Part shown: piece by piece, positions 45,052 through 53,521 of the stretch
Position numbering within the stretch: the stretch's first letter is position 1
How the letters are laid out: each line of letters opens with the position of its first letter
Notes under the pieces: model-generated
Databases searched by the model: none
The model's input: only the letters and a program-made list of their open reading frames with translations
Told to the model about the DNA's origin: nothing
Source: Stieleria marina
Lineage (GTDB): Bacteria > Planctomycetota > Planctomycetia > Pirellulales > Pirellulaceae
Direction of reading: 5' to 3'
Length of the DNA: 64,000 nt
Assembly: GCA_007741555.1 (NCBI GenBank)
Contig: CP036526.1
Location: 5,642,001 to 5,706,000 of the forward strand
Position numbers and translations under genes: made by a program

Positions 45052-45948
45052 ATGTCCAAACTACACGCCGACTTTTATGCCGATGCGATGACGCAGGTCG
45101 AAGCTGTCATCACCGAACAGCAATTGATTGCCGAAGAAACTTACCGCGTACGAGTCTCTGCGGCATCCATCGCATCGACAGCCGTGCCCGGCCAATTCGT
45201 CATGATCCGACTTGCGTCGCGGAACTCGCCGTTGATCGGACGGGCTTTAGCGATCTACGACGTGATTGACGACAGCGATGGAAAGCCACGGTGGATCGAC
45301 TTGGTCTACATCCGCAAAGGCACACTCACGCAGGCCCTCGCCGCAAGTCCGCTCGGTACGCAGGTCACACTGTGGGGACCGCTGGGCAACGGATTTTCCG
45401 ATCGCCCCTGTGATCGGCTGATCATGGTCGCCGGCGGAATCGGGCAAACGCCCATGCTGCTCCTCGGACGCGAAGCTCTCGGGAATCAAACGTTCGGCGA
45501 TGGCTCACGGCAAAACGGCTGGGCTTCCCAAGTCGAACTGATCTACGGTGCCCGCCGCGAAAGCTTGCTTGCTGGGGTGGATGATTTCCGCAACGCCGGC
45601 TTCGGCCTGACACTCTGCACCGACGACGGTTCGGTGGGCGAGCAACGCCTGGCGCCGGATGTTCTAGCCGAACGCTTGTCAAAGCTCACGAGTGGCGAAA
45701 CCGTTCGCGTCGCAACCTGTGGTCCCGAAATCATGATGCAAAAGGTGGCCGAGATCTGTGCCACTGCCGGGGTCGACTGCCAAGTGTCGATGGAAACGCC
45801 GATGGCATGCGGTATCGGAATTTGCTTTTCTTGCGTCGCGCCGATCAAAATGGATGCCGCAGAACAAGACGGCAGCGAAGGATGGGACTACAAACGCACC
45901 TGCGTCGAAGGCCCGATCTTCGATGCCGACAAGATTTGCTGGCACTAA
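45052..45948 (+). CDS. pyrK: Dihydroorotate dehydrogenase electron-transfer subunit
   Basis: 298 residues. A ferredoxin-reductase-like FAD domain (PGQFVMIRLASRNSPLIGRA, then LAIYD) and an NAD-binding domain (LIMVAGGIGQTPMLLLGREA) are followed by a C-terminal [2Fe-2S] cluster loop METPMACGIGICFSCVAPIK and the YKRTCVEGPIFDADKICW ending that is diagnostic of PyrK. PyrK passes electrons from dihydroorotate dehydrogenase (PyrD type B) to NAD+ in pyrimidine synthesis. No pyrD is in the window. It follows the pseudouridine synthase gene by 20 nt and shares its transcript. Confidence 0.93.
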   Translation: MSKLHADFYADAMTQVEAVITEQQLIAEETYRVRVSAASIASTAVPGQFVMIRLASRNSPLIGRALAIYDVIDDSDGKPRWIDLVYIRKGTLTQALAASPLGTQVTLWGPLGNGFSDRPCDRLIMVAGGIGQTPMLLLGREALGNQTFGDGSRQNGWASQVELIYGARRESLLAGVDDFRNAGFGLTLCTDDGSVGEQRLAPDVLAERLSKLTSGETVRVATCGPEIMMQKVAEICATAGVDCQVSMETPMACGIGICFSCVAPIKMDAAEQDGSEGWDYKRTCVEGPIFDADKICWH

Positions 45949-46219
45949 CCATCCGCCAGCCGCACTTGGACCAAAAGGCTTCAGATACGGCTCTTTCCTC
46001 GTTGATCACGTGTGGGACTGAGGCATCGGTCTGTTCGCGAATCCCCAGGTTCAAAGCACGCCCCTCCCCGCGGACGCGGTTTCTGCATCGACCATTGATC
46101 AGTCGCTCGTCGCTCTCTGTCGGTGTGAAAACCCGTGCCGCTTGCACAGAACTCGTTTACACTGAGACGACACACAAGGAGCAGTTGTCTCCTGCTTTCT
46201 CGCACAAATCATCGTCGCT

Positions 46220-46540
46220 ATGCCCCGCACAGGAATCCGACTCGCTCAAGTTTTGCTTCTGCAAGCGTCTGTTCTGTGCCTAATCTCAGGCTGCGGCACG
46301 AACGACGCGTCGACCGCAGGGAGCTCCACTAGCACGCAAGACATCCGAGACTTCATTGAGTCCAATCCCGATTATGCTTCCGAGACAACGGGTGGCCCGG
46401 GGCGACAGCCTGCTGCCGGTGAACTTAAGAACAAACCTTCCCCATCCGGCGAAGCGAACGGAGAGCCCGGCGAAGCGAACGGAGAGCCCGGCGATGCAAA
46501 AAGGGAAACCGCCGAGCAAATTCTAGACTTGGGAAATTGA
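46220..46540 (+). CDS. Small lipoprotein coupled to DUF1559 gene
   Basis: 106 residues. Signal peptide with lipobox LISGC (Cys about 25) after MPRTGIRLAQVLLLQASVLC. The mature part is short, polar and low-complexity, with a tandem GEANGEP repeat and no recognisable domain. Its stop TGA shares a base with the ATG of the DUF1559 gene (TGATG at 46538-46542), so translation is coupled. Small lipoproteins beside DUF1559 genes are common in planctomycetes in my experience; their role is unknown. Confidence 0.85.
   Translation: MPRTGIRLAQVLLLQASVLCLISGCGTNDASTAGSSTSTQDIRDFIESNPDYASETTGGPGRQPAAGELKNKPSPSGEANGEPGEANGEPGDAKRETAEQILDLGN
46448..46489 (+). repeat. 21-bp tandem repeat, 2 exact units, in coding sequence
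   Basis: GGCGAAGCGAACGGAGAGCC plus C occurs at 46448-46468 and again at 46469-46489, encoding GEANGEP twice in the lipoprotein. A third partial unit (GGCGATGCAAAA) follows. Confidence 0.9.
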
Positions 46541-47799
46541 TGACGCAGCACCATCAAACAAAACCATGTAGCCAACGCCACGCTTTCACGCTGGTCGAAC
46601 TGTTGGTTGTCATCGCGATCATTGGGATCTTGGTCGGATTGCTGCTGCCCGCTGTGCAGGCAGCTCGCGAAGCAGCCAGAAGAATGAGTTGCAGCAACAA
46701 TTTCAAGCAACTCGGCTTAGCACTCCACAACTACCACTCGGCCTACAAGCGATTGCCGCAGTATCAAGGTGGCACTGGCGGATTTCACCCCGACTTGTTC
46801 CTCCCACGCGTAGGAGTCAACGGCAACGCGCTCAACATCCTGGTCGGGATGACGCCCTTCATGGAACAGCAGGGATTGTGGAATCAGATCAGCAACCCAT
46901 TCCAAGATCCGATCTCGGGCGAGCCCTTTCCGCCAATGGGGCCGTCGCCGTACAAGCGATTGGTCAGCCACCTCTCCAGCCGTTACGATCCCTGGCTGAC
47001 AGAAATCCCGACCTATCGGTGCCCGAGCGATCCAGGCCAAGGTTTACCGGCTCACGGCCGCACCAACTACGCGACCTGCTTGGGTGATTCGCCCTTGGTT
47101 AATCAAGGGCCTTTGCTACCGATTGATGGCAGCCCCATTCCTTGGCAACCTGACGCCAATGCAGCGATCGCAGCCCAAGGCTCATGCCGAGGAGCGTTCG
47201 TGCCGCGGCGTTTCACTCGATTCCGCGACTTCCTCGACGGCCTGTCCAACACCATCACGATGGGCGAAATCAATTCGGACCTGGGTGACCACAACATCAC
47301 AACAGACCTGTCCGTAGTGTCGCTTGCCCCCGTCGCAAACAACCCTCGCTACTGCGACGATGCGGGCCATCGCGACCCAAACCGGCCGCAGTTCTGGGGA
47401 TCCAATGCGATAAAAGTCGAAATCGACTATCGCCGGGGACATACCTGGGCACTTGCCCTGCACATCACCTCGGCCGTCAACACAATTCTGCCGCCCAACA
47501 GCGGCATGTGCGGATCGATCGGATCGGTCATCGATCCACTTCTGGGCGGCGTCGCCCCTCCCAGTAGCCGCCATCAAGGCGGAGCACACGTCCTACTAGG
47601 CGACGGCTCGGTTCGCTTCATCACCGATTCCATCGAAGCCGGCGACGGCCGCCAACAATCGGTTTATGTCGACATGAACATGGACGGAGACACCACCGAT
47701 AGCAGCATCGCTCCCTCCAGCCCCGGCACCAAAAGCCCCTACGGCCTCTGGGGAGCCCTAGGAACAAGAGCCACCGCCGAAGTCATCTCCGATTTCTAA
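46540..47799 (+). CDS. DUF1559 (SBP_bac_10) pseudopilin-like protein
   Basis: 419 residues. A type IV prepilin-like N-terminus (RHAFTLVELLVVIAIIGILV, GLLLPAVQAAREAARR) is processed, if at all, between Ala15 and Phe16; Glu20 is the usual Glu+5. The DUF1559 body follows (SCSNNFKQLGLALHNYHSAY) and ends with the H-X9-DG motif HQGGAHVLLGDGSVRF. Planctomycetes encode many of these proteins, perhaps as surface or secretion-associated pseudopilins; the function is unproven. ATG 46540 overlaps the lipoprotein stop. Confidence 0.93.
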   Translation: MTQHHQTKPCSQRHAFTLVELLVVIAIIGILVGLLLPAVQAAREAARRMSCSNNFKQLGLALHNYHSAYKRLPQYQGGTGGFHPDLFLPRVGVNGNALNILVGMTPFMEQQGLWNQISNPFQDPISGEPFPPMGPSPYKRLVSHLSSRYDPWLTEIPTYRCPSDPGQGLPAHGRTNYATCLGDSPLVNQGPLLPIDGSPIPWQPDANAAIAAQGSCRGAFVPRRFTRFRDFLDGLSNTITMGEINSDLGDHNITTDLSVVSLAPVANNPRYCDDAGHRDPNRPQFWGSNAIKVEIDYRRGHTWALALHITSAVNTILPPNSGMCGSIGSVIDPLLGGVAPPSSRHQGGAHVLLGDGSVRFITDSIEAGDGRQQSVYVDMNMDGDTTDSSIAPSSPGTKSPYGLWGALGTRATAEVISDF

Positions 47800-48134
47800 A
47801 CACGCCAGAGTCAGCCGCTAGCGCAAGCCAAGTACCTTTCCCACAAACACATTTAACGGCCCTGAACTAAGCTCCGTCAGCATCCGTTCAAGCAACGCCC
47901 ACACCCAGCACTAACAGTCAGCCGCTCGCGCTAGCCACGGACATTTCTCCAAACGACTCAAACTTCGCCGCCTCAGCAGGCAGTCGCCCGAACCTCGCAT
48001 CCAAACAAGTAAAGTTCACACCCAGCACTAACAGTCAGCCGCTGGCGCTAGCCACGGGCCTTTCCCACAACGATTCAAACTTCGCTGCCTCGGCAGGTCT
48101 CAGGCAGAACCCAACATCCAAACAAGTAAATCGC
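47800..48134. other. Intergenic region between convergent genes, repeat-bearing
   Basis: 335 bp between the DUF1559 gene and the convergent tyrosine-kinase gene. It is almost filled by a partial repeat copy (47813-47832) and a 117-bp tandem duplication (47900-48130). No gene and no classical terminator with a T-run is seen; the folded repeat elements may serve as bidirectional terminators. Confidence 0.6.
47900..48130 (+). repeat. 117-bp tandem duplication carrying hairpin element
   Basis: Two copies (47900-48013 and 48017-48130, period 117 bp) both start CACACCCAGCACTAACAGTC, continue with the GCCGCT[GC]GCGCTAGCCACGG element, then share a TTCAAACTTCGC[CT]GCCTC[AG]GCAGG-like stretch, and end AACATCCAAACAAGTAAA or near it. 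They differ at scattered positions, so the duplication is not fresh. Confidence 0.9.
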
Positions 48135-50633
48135 TCAGGCACGATCATCCCTGGATCCCCCACTGGGGTTTACTTCAGCGCGTCTAGCAGAAGCAGTGCC
48201 ATTGGACGTCACTCCATTTCGTGCAGTAGATCCGCGACCGGTAATGACCATCGACTCACGTTTCGAACCGTCGCTGGATCCTTCGGACGCATTTCCACGT
48301 CGCGCATAACGATTGGTGTAGCGACCGTACCGGTAATATCCATAGCCACGGTATCCGTCACTCGCACCGGCTTCGTCCGAGTTGTTGATGACCGTCCCCA
48401 GTACTTTGGCGCCGACCGCACGCAAAATATTCAGCGATTCCTTAGCGTTCGGCTTACATTTTCGCCGAATCCGAACGGTCAAGACAACGCCGTCAACCAT
48501 ACTGGCGGTGATACTTGGGTCCGTCACCACCAACAGTGGCGGCGTATCCAAAATGATGTAGTCAAATTCATTGCGAACTTCCTCCAGCAACTCATTCATA
48601 TCTGGCAAAGTCAACGCCTCAGCCGGATTAGACGGGATGGGCCCACTAGGCATCACGAACAAATTCGGAAGCGGGGTGGCATGGCAAGCGTCAGCCAATT
48701 CGCAATCGCCGTTGAGAACATTGGAGATCCCTGGCTTACCAGACATATCAAAGTTGTCCGTCAACTGTGGACGCCGCAAGTCACAGTCCAGCGCTAAAAC
48801 ACGCTTTCCACTTTGGGCGATCGAACAAGCCAAGTTGCCACCGATAGTACTTTTACCGTCACCAGGTAGCGGGCTGGTCACTTGAATCACCTTGCCTCCC
48901 GAAACACCAGCGAGCTCAAAGAACACCGATGTCCGAAACGACCGTATCGCTTCGGACGGGATCGATGCAGGCTGGTGGATCACCGCCAAGTAAGGATCCA
49001 GATCCTTATAAGGACTCACTTCACCCTTCTTAGCCTTACGAATCCGTCCCTTGAAGAAAGGCACGTGAGTCAAAACAGGAACACCAAGCACTTCAGCAAT
49101 CTCGTCAGGGTTTCGGAAAGTGCTCGAATTTTTCTCCAACAGAAAGGCCAACCCGGAGCCTAACGCCAGACCAAGAAATGTTCCGATTCCCAGACATATC
49201 ATTAGGTTTGGTCCCACGATATACGCACCCGACGGAGCCTTCAGCTCGGTAACTCGCGTTCCCCCCTCGTCATCCGTCAAGCTGACTTGATCCATTTGTT
49301 TCTCAAGACGGCTCATCAGTTCACGATTGCGATCAATCTCTCGAAGCATGCCAATGTTCTGCTGTTCATACCGTGCAAGCTTCGTGGCTCCTTCTTTCTC
49401 GGTCTCGATCTGCGCATCGACCTCCTGGATCTGCGTATCCAGCAACTGCTCTTCCGCCTTTGACGCATAAATAATCTGCGCAACAGTCTCGGCAGCAACT
49501 TCAGCCGGATTGGCCCCTTCGACCTTATTCTCACGAATCAACTCCAGCATCCGGTCGGTTTGTTGCTGCACCAGTCGTTTCAGCTCAGCCTTCATCACAC
49601 TCAATTCGCTATCCAGCTGCTTAACGTTCGGGTGATTGTCACCAAATTGAGCGGCATATTTATTTCGTTCGATCATCAACGGGATCAATTTTTCATCGAC
49701 ATCCAGCAACCGCAACTCTGCGTCTGCGGCACGCATGTCCGGCGTCACTCCAACGCTAGTGTCAATCGAAATGGAAACACCAAGCAACTTACTGATCACA
49801 TTGAGCGCAACGATTGGATCTTTCGCTCGCTGAGCGAGCGTTTCAACCTGACGCAACATGATCTGCTTCTGACGCAATTCTTCGAACAACTCACTGCGTT
49901 TCTGAACTAGGTACAGCTGACGTTCACGATGGGGGTTGATCGCTTCACCATCCGAATTCCACGTCAACGGAACCTCGCTGCGAAACTTTTGATTGCGTTG
50001 GTCAAGCTCCTGTATCTTCGGATACAAATCTTCGATCGCTTGGGAAATCAGACGAATAAGTTCACCCCGCGAGTTTTGTTGCTTCTCATTCAAAAAGTCT
50101 TGCAGCGCACTGCTAAATGACTTGACTGAAGCTTCGCAAAGCTCGGGATTGGTACTATCAAAATGCAGGAGCATTACCAGTGATTGAGCGGCCGCATCAT
50201 CCACCTCGGGCTCCAAGACCATCAAGTCTTGCACCTCGGAAATAAACTGGCTGGATCGATTGTTAAATTGCTCTCGAAACGGCTTCATCCGTGGATCATC
50301 AAACGCCATCGACACGACCTTGTCGCTATAAAGCTGCGACTGAATGATTTCAATTCCGGGAACGCCACTGACTACGTTGCCTGTCATATTGTCGAAAATA
50401 GCAGGTCTATCGGACTCAAGCATTAACTTAGTCGTGCTGCGATACGTTTCAGGTGTTCTAAGATAGATAAGAAAACCGGCAATTGCACCAGCGATCGCAG
50501 GCAAGACCACCGCCCAGCGGTATCGCCACAGTGCCCCCAGGATATCAACCGATGAATCACTGCCAAACTCGCTTTCCTTGTTGAGTTGTGCTGGTTGAAT
50601 ACGATTTGGAATGCTGTCGGAGTCTGTTCTCAT
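48135..50633 (-). CDS. Wzc-type polysaccharide co-polymerase / tyrosine autokinase
   Basis: 832 residues. An N-terminal Wzz segment with membrane helix (YRWAVVLPAIAGAIAGFLIY), a long periplasmic coiled coil (about 200-470), a second helix (NLMICLGIGTFLGLALGSGL) and a cytoplasmic BY-kinase domain make up the protein. Walker A is PGDGKST (Lys594), Walker A' is LALDCDLRRP and Walker B-like ILDTPPLL follows. A tyrosine cluster for autophosphorylation is GYRGYGYYRYGRYTNRY, and the extreme C-terminus is a Ser/Gly-rich extension of about 50 residues beyond it. Such kinases control chain length and export of exopolysaccharide. The gene lies downstream of the exosortase gene behind a terminator-like hairpin, so it probably has its own promoter. 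Confidence 0.94.
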   Translation of the reverse strand: MRTDSDSIPNRIQPAQLNKESEFGSDSSVDILGALWRYRWAVVLPAIAGAIAGFLIYLRTPETYRSTTKLMLESDRPAIFDNMTGNVVSGVPGIEIIQSQLYSDKVVSMAFDDPRMKPFREQFNNRSSQFISEVQDLMVLEPEVDDAAAQSLVMLLHFDSTNPELCEASVKSFSSALQDFLNEKQQNSRGELIRLISQAIEDLYPKIQELDQRNQKFRSEVPLTWNSDGEAINPHRERQLYLVQKRSELFEELRQKQIMLRQVETLAQRAKDPIVALNVISKLLGVSISIDTSVGVTPDMRAADAELRLLDVDEKLIPLMIERNKYAAQFGDNHPNVKQLDSELSVMKAELKRLVQQQTDRMLELIRENKVEGANPAEVAAETVAQIIYASKAEEQLLDTQIQEVDAQIETEKEGATKLARYEQQNIGMLREIDRNRELMSRLEKQMDQVSLTDDEGGTRVTELKAPSGAYIVGPNLMICLGIGTFLGLALGSGLAFLLEKNSSTFRNPDEIAEVLGVPVLTHVPFFKGRIRKAKKGEVSPYKDLDPYLAVIHQPASIPSEAIRSFRTSVFFELAGVSGGKVIQVTSPLPGDGKSTIGGNLACSIAQSGKRVLALDCDLRRPQLTDNFDMSGKPGISNVLNGDCELADACHATPLPNLFVMPSGPIPSNPAEALTLPDMNELLEEVRNEFDYIILDTPPLLVVTDPSITASMVDGVVLTVRIRRKCKPNAKESLNILRAVGAKVLGTVINNSDEAGASDGYRGYGYYRYGRYTNRYARRGNASEGSSDGSKRESMVITGRGSTARNGVTSNGTASARRAEVNPSGGSRDDRA

Positions 50634-50952
50634 CGCCTAAAGTCTCTGGTCCAATGATGTTGCTATTCAAATCGAGCTCAAGTCGAAGTGTAGCGACTCT
50701 AGCCAAGAAAGTTAATTCGGAAATTACAGTTTGCCTTCGCAAGAGACCTCAAAAGGCTCAACACGCCGCTTTTCGCGGTAAAAGCAGTAAGACCATGCTT
50801 GAATCGGAACAAGATTGACAACTGAACAACCAAGAGCAAAAAGGCGACCCAAAGTCGCAAAATGACGCTCGAGATTCACATTTCGATCCTACAGCGCGTT
50901 CAGTGCAACACCGGCGAAATCCACCCTAGACAGCCGTGGCAACGATCAGCGG
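50634..50952. other. Intergenic region upstream of tyrosine autokinase gene
   Basis: 319 bp. It contains the terminator candidate of the exosortase gene (50838-50858) and a short CCGC-TTTTC-GCGG hairpin near 50768-50780. The promoter of the kinase gene should be in 50634-50837, but no clear hexamers were found. Confidence 0.5.
50838..50858 (-). terminator. Rho-independent terminator candidate after exosortase gene
   Basis: On the minus strand the sequence reads GCGAC-TTTGG-GTCGC followed by C and TTTTT: a 5-bp GC-rich stem, 5-nt loop and five T. It lies about 95 nt downstream of the exosortase stop. Confidence 0.55.
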
Positions 50953-52653
50953 TTAATCGATCGTATCCGGAGTCGTCGTTCGAATGCGTTGCACTAATTG
51001 GTCTCTTATCCGCAAAAAATCAGACTCTAATCGACTCACATGGTCGGAGGACAGTTTTTGGTTGGTCACCAGCCAAATTTGAAGCATCATGACGTCTTCT
51101 CGAAACCACACTCCGCTTCTTTCGAATCGCTTGGCAAATCGGTTTCCCAAGACACCGAACTCAGTAATCGCAGGCATGATCGATCCGTCGGGGCGAATTG
51201 CCGAGAAAAGCAAGTAACCTTGGTGCCCTTCTGGAGATCTAAACCGCCCTCGTACAAAACTATTCTTACCACTCTGTGTGCCGCTTACTGCTAACGACTT
51301 TCGAACAACTCTGTCAACCAATTCCCAGCTCCTGACTTCATAGCATTCACAGAGTTCTTTCCAACCATGGTATGACTGGCTCAGTGCAACTTGAGCTTCT
51401 GCGGTTTGCCCTTCAATGTCGCATACCCAAACATCAGCGTTTTTCCCCAGCCGAGCATCATCACCATCTCTCTCGCTGAAATGCCTAACGACCCGTAGCA
51501 TTTCATAATTTCCGCTGAGCAGATTTCCGGGTGGATCGAACAGAATCCCATCTTCCCCCACAGATATTGTTTGCCGCTCAGACCCAACGACGATGAACGT
51601 CGAAAAACAAGTGATACATACAGCAAGAGCAGCAAATGTCGCCTGAACAGAAATCAGACCGGCAATCCTTAACGGAATCTTCGGTGTCACCTCGTCACCA
51701 TAGTTTATAGCAGCTTGCCCTGTATCACTAGTTTTAATCACAAAACGCCACAAACCGATAAAAGGATTTGGCTCGTTAGACTCTCGCTCCAAATCAAAGT
51801 CGTGAAACAGAATTACCGCAAGACGGTGGAATGACAGCAACATCGCAATTGCGATTGCGAGACAAAGGTAGCCGACTAATTCGTGAGGCCAGCCTGTCGC
51901 GAGGTCAATGTCGAGCAATGCATACGCTTCGGCAATCATAGTCACACGTAGGGTGTTGGCAGCTATCGCCAGTAATGCGGCCGTCGCTAGATAAATAGGC
52001 AGTAGCCAAAGCCGGATACGAAAAACACTCACAATCAGGCAAGCAATGAACATCAGTGTAAAAACGGATTGAATCCCGCTGCACGCCTCTGCAACAAACA
52101 GCTCTCGATCTGCCAACTTGATCACATTGCCCGAGACAGCGTGAGTCACCCCTGCAAAATCCAGCACAACGCTAGACAGCCGAGTCGTAATGCTTTGAAG
52201 CTCTGCAACGAGCGTGCGATCGGCACGTAGAGGCAGTTGCACAACCATCCAAAGAGTCACCGCGATTCCAAGAAGGCTTCGGTCTGCGGGACCTTTCATC
52301 GCTGACAGGCAGCATGTGACAATCATCGCAAATCCGAATGCCGCAAACAGCGGGTACACCATTAACGCCGCAAGTACATTGGAAAGTAGCCCAACTGCAA
52401 TCACGCCCCAAGCAAACCAGGATCGCGGCGGATGAAACTCCCGATCCCAACGCTGATAGATAAGGTACCCCACTGCGATAAGACAGAAGGGGAAGTATCG
52501 GTAGTGTTCTTGCGTCCACAACTCAGCGAAGTAGGGATACAACATGGGCAACGAAGTCATGACTAGAAACAGCCAAAACATTGCCCAGCGGTCAAATAAA
52601 CCGCGTGAAGGTTCGGCCTGTTGATGCCCAGATGTATCTTTCAATTCCGTCAT
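50953..52653 (-). CDS. Exosortase (planctomycete XrtU-like)
   Basis: 566 residues with about nine membrane helices in the first 330. The exosortase triad is visible: Cys191 in EACSGIQS, Arg236 in ANTLRVTM and His257 in WPHELVGY. Exosortases are membrane transpeptidases that process proteins with a PEP-CTERM-like sorting tail, usually in genomes with exopolysaccharide loci. The C-terminal 230 residues form an extra, mainly soluble domain after one more helix (ALAVCITCFSTFIVVG), likely comparable to EpsI-type companions. ATG 52653 is preferred over a GTG 36 nt upstream. No PEP-CTERM substrate is seen in the window. The assignment to subfamily U is from memory. Confidence 0.88.
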   Translation of the reverse strand: MTELKDTSGHQQAEPSRGLFDRWAMFWLFLVMTSLPMLYPYFAELWTQEHYRYFPFCLIAVGYLIYQRWDREFHPPRSWFAWGVIAVGLLSNVLAALMVYPLFAAFGFAMIVTCCLSAMKGPADRSLLGIAVTLWMVVQLPLRADRTLVAELQSITTRLSSVVLDFAGVTHAVSGNVIKLADRELFVAEACSGIQSVFTLMFIACLIVSVFRIRLWLLPIYLATAALLAIAANTLRVTMIAEAYALLDIDLATGWPHELVGYLCLAIAIAMLLSFHRLAVILFHDFDLERESNEPNPFIGLWRFVIKTSDTGQAAINYGDEVTPKIPLRIAGLISVQATFAALAVCITCFSTFIVVGSERQTISVGEDGILFDPPGNLLSGNYEMLRVVRHFSERDGDDARLGKNADVWVCDIEGQTAEAQVALSQSYHGWKELCECYEVRSWELVDRVVRKSLAVSGTQSGKNSFVRGRFRSPEGHQGYLLFSAIRPDGSIMPAITEFGVLGNRFAKRFERSGVWFREDVMMLQIWLVTNQKLSSDHVSRLESDFLRIRDQLVQRIRTTTPDTID

Positions 52654-52825
52654 GTCGTTTCGCAAAAGAATAAAGGTGACAAAAAGCACATGAGGAAATG
52701 CGAGACCGCCTATGCGTCTCGAAAAAACCTTCTTGAGAGTCTCGAGTACGCTCGAGGAGTCCTTCTTACACTTGTTTTAGCGAGTCTCAAGACTCGCATG
52801 TCTTCCATTTGTGCCAGCGAAATCG
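52654..52825 (-). promoter_or_regulatory. Structured intercistronic region with four inverted repeats
   Basis: A 172-bp gap inside an otherwise tight gene string. It holds CGAGAC/GTCTCG (52701-52721), CTCGAG-TACG-CTCGAG (52741-52756), a perfect 7-bp stem GCGAGTC-TCAA-GACTCGC (52780-52797) and AGCGA/TCGCT spanning the upstream stop (52816-52827). None is followed by a T-run in the direction of transcription. The stems share GAGTCTCG-like sequence, so alternative pairings are possible. It may be an mRNA processing or stability element, an attenuator, or a binding-site array. Confidence 0.55.
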
Positions 52826-53518
52826 CTACTCAAATCCTAATTGCCGCCGGACGATGTCCGACTTAGGGACGGGCAACCCCGCGAACCACCGGTGAAACCC
52901 CTTCCAACTTGGCATGGCAACTGCAATCGCAGTTGCGATCATGATTTTGATGTCAACCACTAAGCTGCCGTGATCGACGTACCACATTTCTAAGGCACCT
53001 TTGTACGGCATGATGTCATTCCGATAGCAATTTCGGAGATCACGCCCATCTGTCGCAGCAGCCGTGATAATTGATTCTTCATCACGGAAAAAGAGTGACC
53101 CAAGTCCAGTAATTCCTGGCTTGACAGTCACGATTCTTCGCTGAATGTCTTCGGAGTAGTCGGCAAAACCCTCAGGCATCAGGGGCCGCCAACCTACTAG
53201 AGAAAGTTTCCCTACAAGAACATCCCAGAACTGGGGGATCTCGTTGAGCTTTGTTTTACGCAACAACTTCCCGACCGGCAGCACACGCGGGTCGTTCCGC
53301 AGTGTAATGTCCTGCGTCCCCATGCTTGCACTATTCTTGACCATCGTAACCAGCTTGGTGACCTTGATAATTTTTCCACTGAGCCCCACACGGTCTTGAA
53401 AGTAGAACGCCTCGTGTTCGCCCGTTAGTTTTAGAATAACGATGATCACGCTTAGTGGCGCAGCAACAATCAGCAGTACGCATGCGGAGACAAAAAAATC
53501 CATGGCTCGTTTGATCAT
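52826..53518 (-). CDS. PglC-type phosphoglycosyl transferase (bacterial sugar transferase)
   Basis: 230 residues: a short monotopic PGT with a single re-entrant N-terminal membrane helix (MIKRAMDFFVSACVLLIVAA) and the catalytic domain. These enzymes transfer a sugar phosphate from UDP-sugar to undecaprenyl phosphate, starting glycan synthesis. Family motifs are present (DPRVLPVGKLLRKTK, PQFWDVLVGKLSLVG, VKPGITGL), but the usual catalytic Asp-Glu dyad (LDELPQ) reads LNEIPQ, with Asn92-Glu93, and the SLVGPRP motif reads SLVGWRP. ATG 53518 lies 3 nt after the dehydratase stop. Confidence 0.9.
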   Translation of the reverse strand: MIKRAMDFFVSACVLLIVAAPLSVIIVILKLTGEHEAFYFQDRVGLSGKIIKVTKLVTMVKNSASMGTQDITLRNDPRVLPVGKLLRKTKLNEIPQFWDVLVGKLSLVGWRPLMPEGFADYSEDIQRRIVTVKPGITGLGSLFFRDEESIITAAATDGRDLRNCYRNDIMPYKGALEMWYVDHGSLVVDIKIMIATAIAVAMPSWKGFHRWFAGLPVPKSDIVRRQLGFE

Positions 53519-53521
53519 CAA

